This document shows positions 57,690 to 64,000 of a stretch of 64,000 nucleotides of DNA, in pieces. Source of the stretch: Argopecten irradians (taxonomy: Eukaryota > Mollusca > Bivalvia > Pectinida > Pectinidae); assembly GCF_041381155.1 (NCBI RefSeq), contig NC_091135.1:3613620-3677619 (forward strand), in the 5' to 3' direction. Both the position numbers and the translations under genes were made by a program. Below the pieces are notes generated by a model. The model did not search any database, was not told the DNA's origin, and was given only the letters and a program-made list of their open reading frames with translations. Every line of letters starts with the position of its first letter. Position 1 is the first letter of the stretch.

Positions 57690-58642
57690 GTAGTCAGTTG
57701 TTTTGGTAAACATAAAGCCCCGGATGTAGAAAGTGTCCATTTAAAATTTTGTAAAAGTAAATTAAAGATAAGGAAATCTACCTGTGATTATTTGATATAG
57801 CGTGAGTTAGGACGGTTACCTTTAATTGTATGTCGAAAATTAAAAGTGTTGAGATATTGGCTAAAATTAAAGCAAACGGATAGTTTGATATTGAAAACAT
57901 GCTATGATGAATGTGTGAGACAAGATGATGTGTGGATAAGAAATGTAAAAAACGAGTTAGCAGTCCTAGAATTTTATTTAATTACATGTTTGAATCTTCA
58001 TTTTTATGTTGCGTTTAAAATATTAGAACAAAGACTAATTGATACTTCAAAACAAAACATGTTATCAAATGTAACCACATCCCCTAAAGGATTTTTATAC
58101 CAACTCCTGGTAGACAGTCATTGTATACAATTTTATTTGTGTAAACCGATCGAAAATAAACACAAACAAATGTTAACTAAGTTTAGGATATCTGCTCATA
58201 TATTAAATATAGAAATGGGAGGCATCAAAATGTGATAAAAAGAAACAGAATTTGTAACAAATGTAATTTGAGAGATATAGAACCAGGTTCACTTTATTTT
58301 GATAATTCCATTTTATATTGATGTCTGGCGCCCATAAATTAAATAGTATTATTGCAGAAAAACATCGATATTTAAAATGATACAATTGCTTAGTATAGGA
58401 AATGTTAGAGAGTTATCAAAAGGGATATACTTGTATCTAGCTTTTCAGAGACGATGATCGAAGATATATGTACCTTGTCTATGTCAAAGTTGAAATTGTA
58501 TTTACATTTGTATTTGATGTCATTCTACACTGTCTAAACTACATTGTAAATGTATCTACAATTGTAATAATGCACATGCATACATGTTTTGTACCTATGA
58601 GCCTAAGGCCTTTTGGTTATAAAAAGATTGATTGATTGATTT
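57690..58642 (+). mobile_element. 5'-truncated LINE 3' end
   Basis: KAPDVESVHLKFCKSKLKI, then RYWLKLKQTDSLILKTCYDE, DVWIRNVKNEL, KILEQRLIDTSKQNM, HCIQFYLCKPIENKHKQM, TKFRISAHILNIEMG and RNRICNKCNLRDIEP match the C-terminal region of a non-LTR retrotransposon type common in bivalves, ending in a CxxC...E-x-HF zinc-like motif that is partly lost here. Stops and frameshifts occur (for example a stop just before the RELGRLP segment and a frame change after NIEMG). The 3' end is a GATTGATTGATT tail at 58625-58642. It is inactive. Confidence 0.8.
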
Positions 58643-58697
58643 AAGTAAATGGTCGTGAGCCAATGAACCAGAATCCAGCTCGGTAGTCTCGAGTCGA

Positions 58698-61600
58698 TTA
58701 TGAACAAGTCCCTAATTGCAGCTGGAAATGACTCAATTCGATCGTACTGCCATCGTCGTTAATGTTCTCAACTCTGAACTTCATCTGTTAAAAATGAAAA
58801 GAATTTAACACAGAAATAAGACAAAATTGATCGTCTGAATTAAAATACAACACAGTAACTGACTGAAATTACCTGTCTCAAATTGATTTACGTGTTCAAT
58901 ATGAAAATATCTTATATGCCGATTCGATAAATAAAAATGTTCTATCGTAAGACATTCATAACAGACCAATATGTATATTGATAATTAAACTTATATTGTA
59001 GTGACATCACTATTCCATTTGGGAATAGATTTTTCATAAAGGACGAATCAGCTATGTGGTCCAGCACACTTGTCAAAAGTAGTACATATTTCCTTTGAAC
59101 AAACTATTTGTTCGGAGCATCTGATTTAAGAAATTTCAACATAGATTTTGTTTATATATGTGTTGTTTAATCAATATGGCTTGGGATTTTATTGTCGATA
59201 CAAGAAAACATTCACTCAAGAAATTTTACTTAAAATCTGAGATAGCACGAACATCTATTTACGCCATCATTATAAACACAAGAAGAGACAAACACAAGAA
59301 CTGACCTCGGTGATTTTTGACTGTGATGTAAAGCTGAGAGATTCGCCAGTGTCGGTTCTGCGTGAGCAGTTGTCATCAAACAGTAAGTATTCCTCATATA
59401 CCAACAGAAAGCCATAGAACACCATCTCCTTGGTGACGATGAATCTGAGATGGGGACAGGTCTGCTCCTGTGTTCCAGCCCGGCTGACTTTGAAGTGTAA
59501 ACAGTACTGCTGATCTAACCGGCTGATGAGGTAAGGGATCTGGAGGTTCGCGGTGCCCTTAAAAAGATTGTTGCTCTAGTTTGATCGCCAATCATCTTAA
59601 ATGTGCCAGTAATCAATTATCATACACTAAATATTAAAACTTGTTATCGTTTATGTTAAATGTTACTTGTCTTTGCAACAAAGCTAATGTCATAGACAAT
59701 CTACAGAAGAAACGGAGAAAGATAAGAAAAAAAAACCAGAAAATATTTCAAATCCAAAAGCTACCTTTGAGATAGAATGCATCTCTTGGAACTGTATCAT
59801 TATTTACACAATGGATATCAAAGGTTCGACAAGACGACTCTTTCAGTCGCGCTCTACCACCAGCAGGCACTCATCTCAAACGTACCATCTAAGTAGTACA
59901 ATAGTATCTACCATACAATACCAGTCATAAAAACCTACCTTCTGGCCTTCTTTCAACTTAAAGTGTCCATTTATATAATCCCAACAGTCTCCCAGATCAA
60001 TATGAGCACATTCATCTGTGATGGCATTGTCACTGGCACAGGAAAACACTGAAAGTAAGGGGCAGCAGACACGTTTGTTATAATGTTTTTAATAGTATTA
60101 TTTGTACTTCTCAGAAATATCAGTGAGGATAAGACCCAATCATCCATTAAGCCAACCAATTCAATGAAAACACATTTTTATACCGTTAATGTCTATATGC
60201 TATTTCACGTAAACAACTTCATTTCCATTGGCATAGAATAAATGACCGACATGCGATTCCACAATCTTCCCCTGAGAAAACTGCATGTACACCAGGACAT
60301 CAGTCTTATAATATATCTCTACCTGTATCTGGGTCTGTCGAAACGTCGGAAGACTCTTCACAGTGGCGTCCTCGGAATTCATTCACACAGCTACACCAAA
60401 AATTGTTGTCATTGTATTGGCATGTTCCACCATTTTGACATTCTACATTCTCACAAAAATTCACCGGTTTAGTTGCTAAAATAATAAAAAAAAATATGGA
60501 AGGCAAAAGTAGCATTTTGTTTTAGATGACATAAAAACATATGCTTAATTTACTAAACAAATACAATGTTACTTAGGAGGGGAGGGCATTTGTATTAAAA
60601 CTTACCATCGTTACCCGGTATGGCTTTGAATTCAAGCTTAAAACCACGTGAGTCAAATGACGGTGCATTGTTTGTGGCGATGAAGCTGAGCATCATGGTA
60701 TTCGCCTCTGAATAGTCCTGGGTTGTAAAGGACACCATTTGTCCTTGGCTGTCTCCACAAAGCCTAAGTAAGGATTCATTATGTAGGATATAAAATCACG
60801 AACGTCGTACAAAAAGGTAGGACAGGTTTAAAAAGGAAAACTTCAATATCGGTCAGGCTGAGCTATGTATCATACAGATTTATTTGATATATGCTATTCT
60901 ACTTTGAGCCAGACTATAATATCTATCTGGATCATACAAGATTTTGATAGATTACTTACTCTTGACCAGGTTGAGCTACGTATCATACACATTTGTTTGA
61001 TAGATCCTATCTTACTTTGAGCAATCCTGAGCTATGTATCATACAGATTTGTTTGAAAGATGCCATTTTACTTTGTACATTGAGGCTGTAATATCTATCT
61101 GGATCAAACAGGATTTTGATAGAATTCTTACTCTGGGCCAGGCTGTGCTATCAGGTTACAACGAAGCTCCAACCAATGAATACAATGGCCATCCGCTTCT
61201 GCAATGTCCATGTCCAGTATAGTCACCCGTAACTTGCTTCCTACTGGGCCCTACATAGTCATATAATATACAGTTTTATTAGAAAGTGGAATAATACGGT
61301 CATAACTAATCCCTAGTATAGTTCGTTATATAAATACTGCAGACATGTCATAGGAGCCTTGACGAGGACTTCCTACGTTATAACGTTATAAGCATGCACG
61401 TTATAGATGGGTTTAAATGTATTTCCATTTTTATTGAATTTTTGTGACCTTACTCAGGTAAATCTAATTTTAAAAATGATGTTACTAACAAAAAAAATGA
61501 AATGACTTGTATTGTAGGTATAGTAGAGTGGGCGTCTTACCTCGATAAGCCAGCGACAGACTGAGCCTGTTTGGTACCGGTTTGGATAGTTGGGGGACTC

Positions 61601-63090
61601 CACTGTTACATTATCGCCAACGGAACCTATCACAAGGCGGTTTTCGCTGTGACAGTGCCCTGGGTTAACAATATAGATCAAACGTAATAAAACAATGGGG
61701 AATTGTCTGTGATCTAATATGTTATCTGAGTTCTCAAAACTTTGCCGTTTATATCTATCTCGGAGTTAATTGTATAATGAGTAGTATTTACCTTCCTGTA
61801 TGATAGAGTCACAGTTGTCTCCCGTCAGACCATTCGGGCACACACATGTGCAATTCTTACCCAGGAAGTGACCGTGGATACAGCTTTTGGGGTCACAGTG
61901 TTCTATAACACAAGTATATCCCAACAAATATCAAAACTAACACGGAACGTGCTTCATGTAATGATTCGTATAGTTAGTGGGTGTTTTCATATTGAATCAA
62001 TCATTTTAACAGTTTTAGTGCTATTTAGAAGGCTGGGATATAAGATTGAGTATTTGCTATTTGTATTGCAGAGCAAACCTATCAGATTGAAATCACTGAG
62101 AGCACATTAGCAACACTCATCATAATTGTGTCTTTTAATTAAACGGTGACTTGTAACGAGCTAGATCTTGAGCTGCAATATGTATATTGTCATTAGCAAA
62201 AATTCACAGTGACACAAGAAAAGTACCCAGGCACTATGACTGAGGAAATGGGAATTCATCTACAAGACGGTTATTTCGTAGTAGACTCCAGTCTACACCA
62301 AACATCATCAATAAATCGTGGTAATTTACAACCCACTTTGAAACAAAAACACTTTTTGATTTTTGTTTCAAAGTACGTTAAATACAGTGCAAACTCAACG
62401 CCATCTGAAAAAAAATTAAAGTGCTTTGATTTGCACTGGATTTAACGAACTTTGATTTTTTTCTAAGGTGCTTTGAGTTTGCACCCTATTTAACGTACTT
62501 TGAAAACAAGTGGGTGGTAACAGTGGTATCGTAATGTAAGTAATAAAATTGTTTGTATTTTGTATCTGGTGTTCTGCTTGTCCTAAGGAATTATACTATT
62601 TAACTCATTACCTGTACAATCATACGCTCTACTAATGAGGAGTTTATCGTAGAAGGATAGGTCATGACGATCTTCCATCGCCAGTTCCTCAAGAAAACGG
62701 TCCTTGGCTTCAAACGTTTTCGATCCCTGGTGTCTGGCCATTGTCTAGAAAGAGTACCACATAGAATAAATTTTATTTATCATTTTTATTTGTGTGTGTG
62801 GTGTGTGGTAGGGGGAGGGGCGAATAGGCGTGGCATTAGCAAGCTATTACACAATGAGATTACATATCAAATGTCACGACACTTACATAAGGTGAGTAGA
62901 GCATGACGGAGCTGTGGTCGAAAGGAACATTGTACGTCATGGCGTCGTTATCCTCTATGGCGAAGTTTGGATTGTTTTCCCCACCATTCAGGTTTTCCCA
63001 GTGGATGATGATATACTTGTCACGGTCGGGCCTGCTCTGTTCGTGCTCCAAACCGACAACGTGTCCCAGCTCATGCAAAATGGTACCATC
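58698..63090 (-). CDS. astacin metalloprotease with EGF, CUB, EGF and C-terminal domain (5' end missing)
   Basis: Ten exons (minus): 63090-62887, 62744-62612, 61902-61792, 61659-61541, 61250-61132, 60763-60606, 60475-60323, 60048-59939, 59557-59306, 58784-58698; 481 residues, phases consistent, stop TAA at 58700-58698. The first visible residues, DGTILHELGHVVGLEHEQSR, carry the astacin zinc motif HExxHxxGxxHE; the Met-turn reads SVMLY. Then follow an EGF-like module (~114-150, CTCVCPNGLTGDNC), one CUB domain (~150-281, SPNYPNRY, CRWLIE, LCGDSQ), a second EGF (~285-326, NGGTCQYNDN) and a ~150-residue C-terminal region with seven Cys that I cannot assign. Such secreted zinc proteases cleave matrix or growth-factor substrates in development, shell formation or hatching. 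The signal peptide, prodomain and N-terminal catalytic half lie right of the window. The upstream exon end (GYQILSLKQDVCIQ) is seen only inside the 62-bp array. Confidence 0.9.
59815..59880 (-). repeat. degenerate tRNA-derived SINE head
   Basis: The minus strand shows GCTGGTGGTAGAGCGCGACT (A-box-like) and CTTGTCGAACC (decayed B-box). A CGACT/AGTCG stem remains, but the acceptor and T stems do not form. Intronic in the astacin gene. Confidence 0.4.
60850..61160 (-). repeat. duplicated end of the astacin-gene CUB exon with donor
   Basis: The real exon edge, GCACAGCCTGGCCCAGA|GTAAGAATT (about 61145-61125), followed by TCTATCAAAATC, is repeated downstream on the minus strand as GCTCAACCTGGTCAAGA|GTAAGTAATC, TATCAAAATC (about 60975-60945). 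Partial copies with TGAGCTATGTATCATACAGA stand near 60865 and 61030. The copied donor is as good as the real one. Confidence 0.75.
62315..62522. mobile_element. short TIR element
   Basis: TTACAACCCACTTTGAAAC at the left faces TTTGAAAACAAGTGGGTGGTAA at the right. Inner pairs AAAGTACGTTAAATA and TATTTAACGTACTTT, GTGCAAACTCA and TGAGTTTGCAC extend the palindrome. Intronic and non-coding. Confidence 0.75.
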
Positions 63091-63249
63091 CTGGCAATGC
63101 CATAATGAATCCAGTTAATTTAAGGTTTATAGCTGTGTTTCTATAGTTTAACGAATCATGTGTCCAATATTGCACTATTTGATAAGTTCACGTCTTAATA
63201 TTTTGGGATCCTCGTCGCGACTTATTCTGCGATTACAGTAGTTAGTCGA

Positions 63250-64000
63250 TTATAACTTACCTGTATACACACGTCTTGTTTCAGGGAGAGTATTTGATAC
63301 CCATGGTCAGACTCTAACTTACCTGTATACACACGTCTTGTTTCAGGGAGAGTGTTTGATACCCGTGGTCAGACTCTAACTTACCTGCATGCACACGTCT
63401 TGTTCCAGGGAGAGTATTTGATACACATGATCAGACTCATACTTAGCTGCATGCACACGTCTTATTTCAGGGAGATTATTTTATATCCATGGTCAGACTC
63501 TAACATACCTGCATGCACACATTTTGTTTTCGGGAGAGTGTTTGATACCCGTGGTCAAACTCTAAGTCAAACTCTATCTTACCTGTACACACACGTCTTG
63601 TTTCAGGGAGAGAATTTGATACCCATGGTCAGACTCTAACTTACCTGTATACACACGTCTTGTTTCAGGGAGAGTGTTTGATACCCGTGGTCAAACTCTT
63701 AGTCAAACTCTAGCTTACCTGTATGCACACGTCTTATTTCAGGGAGAGTATTTGATACCCATGGTCAGACTCTAACTTACCTGTATACACACGTCTTGTT
63801 TCAGGGAGAGAATTTAATACCCATGATCATACTCTAACTTACCTGTATACACACGTCTTGTTTCAGGGAGAGAATTTGATATCCATGATCATACTCTAAC
63901 TTACCTGTATACACACGTCTTGTTTCAGGGAGAGAATTTGATATCCATGATCATACTCTAACTTACCTGTATGCACACGTCTTGTTTCAGGGAGAGTATT
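63250..64000 (-). repeat. 62-bp minisatellite built from an astacin exon end and its donor
   Basis: About 12 copies run off the right edge. On the minus strand each unit contains exon-like GGTATCAAATACTCTCCCTG, AAACAAGACGTGTGTATACA, then CAG|GTAAGTTAGAGTCTG. The coding part translates as GYQILSLKQDVCIQ, exactly the segment expected just before the DGTILHELGH exon of the neighbouring astacin gene. The authentic exon edge must be the last copy, at or beyond the right edge of the window; the others are intronic copies that keep the donor. Confidence 0.93.

Overview
The window looks like nuclear DNA of a bivalve mollusc. It has AT-rich, intron-rich genes, lineage-typical interspersed repeats (a tRNA-derived SINE, palindromic foldback elements, poly-C-containing terminal-inverted-repeat elements, and elements ending near a GGTGAGCTAAAAA tail) and very abundant minisatellites, which fill roughly a fifth of the 64 kb. 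The species is inferred from repeat style and gene content only; no rRNA or mitochondrial marker is present.

Layout. 1-1130: a 76-bp minisatellite abutting the donor site of one exon of an unidentified minus-strand gene. 3096-6529 (+): a six-exon gene for a 268-residue protein with a TFPT/INO80F-like N-terminus and a C-terminal HMG box. 8.5-14.5 kb: repeats, including a ~2.8-kb repetitive block bracketed by ~455-bp direct copies. 15649-32500 (-): a complete 12-exon ZSWIM2-like E3 ubiquitin ligase gene (SWIM, RING, ZZ, RING; 868 residues). Its introns hold two giant minisatellites (67-bp and 29-bp units), a SINE-interrupted 40-bp array and several non-autonomous DNA transposons. 33-43 kb: no host gene seen; a LINE scrap, terminal-inverted-repeat elements, and an array of perfect IR3 nuclear-receptor-type palindromes next to a 39-bp minisatellite. 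44959-47013 (-): an apparently intact single-exon Mab-21/cGAS-like protein with a C-terminal repeat-like region. 49.5-52.1 kb: a 22-bp TGACGTC-containing minisatellite. 55.9-58.6 kb: LINE fragments. 58698-64000 (-): the 3' ten exons of a secreted astacin metalloprotease (astacin-EGF-CUB-EGF-unassigned C-terminal domain), whose upstream exon end has been amplified into a 62-bp minisatellite running off the window.

The genes do not form a pathway; they are ordinary scattered eukaryotic genes (chromatin remodelling, ubiquitin ligation, possible nucleic-acid sensing, extracellular proteolysis). The most striking pattern is structural. In at least five places, and probably seven, a tandem duplication or minisatellite contains or directly abuts an exon-intron junction, so the intron carries serial copies of the exon edge with its splice site. 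Reading frames and intron phases of the three multi-exon genes were checked by hand and join without conflict.
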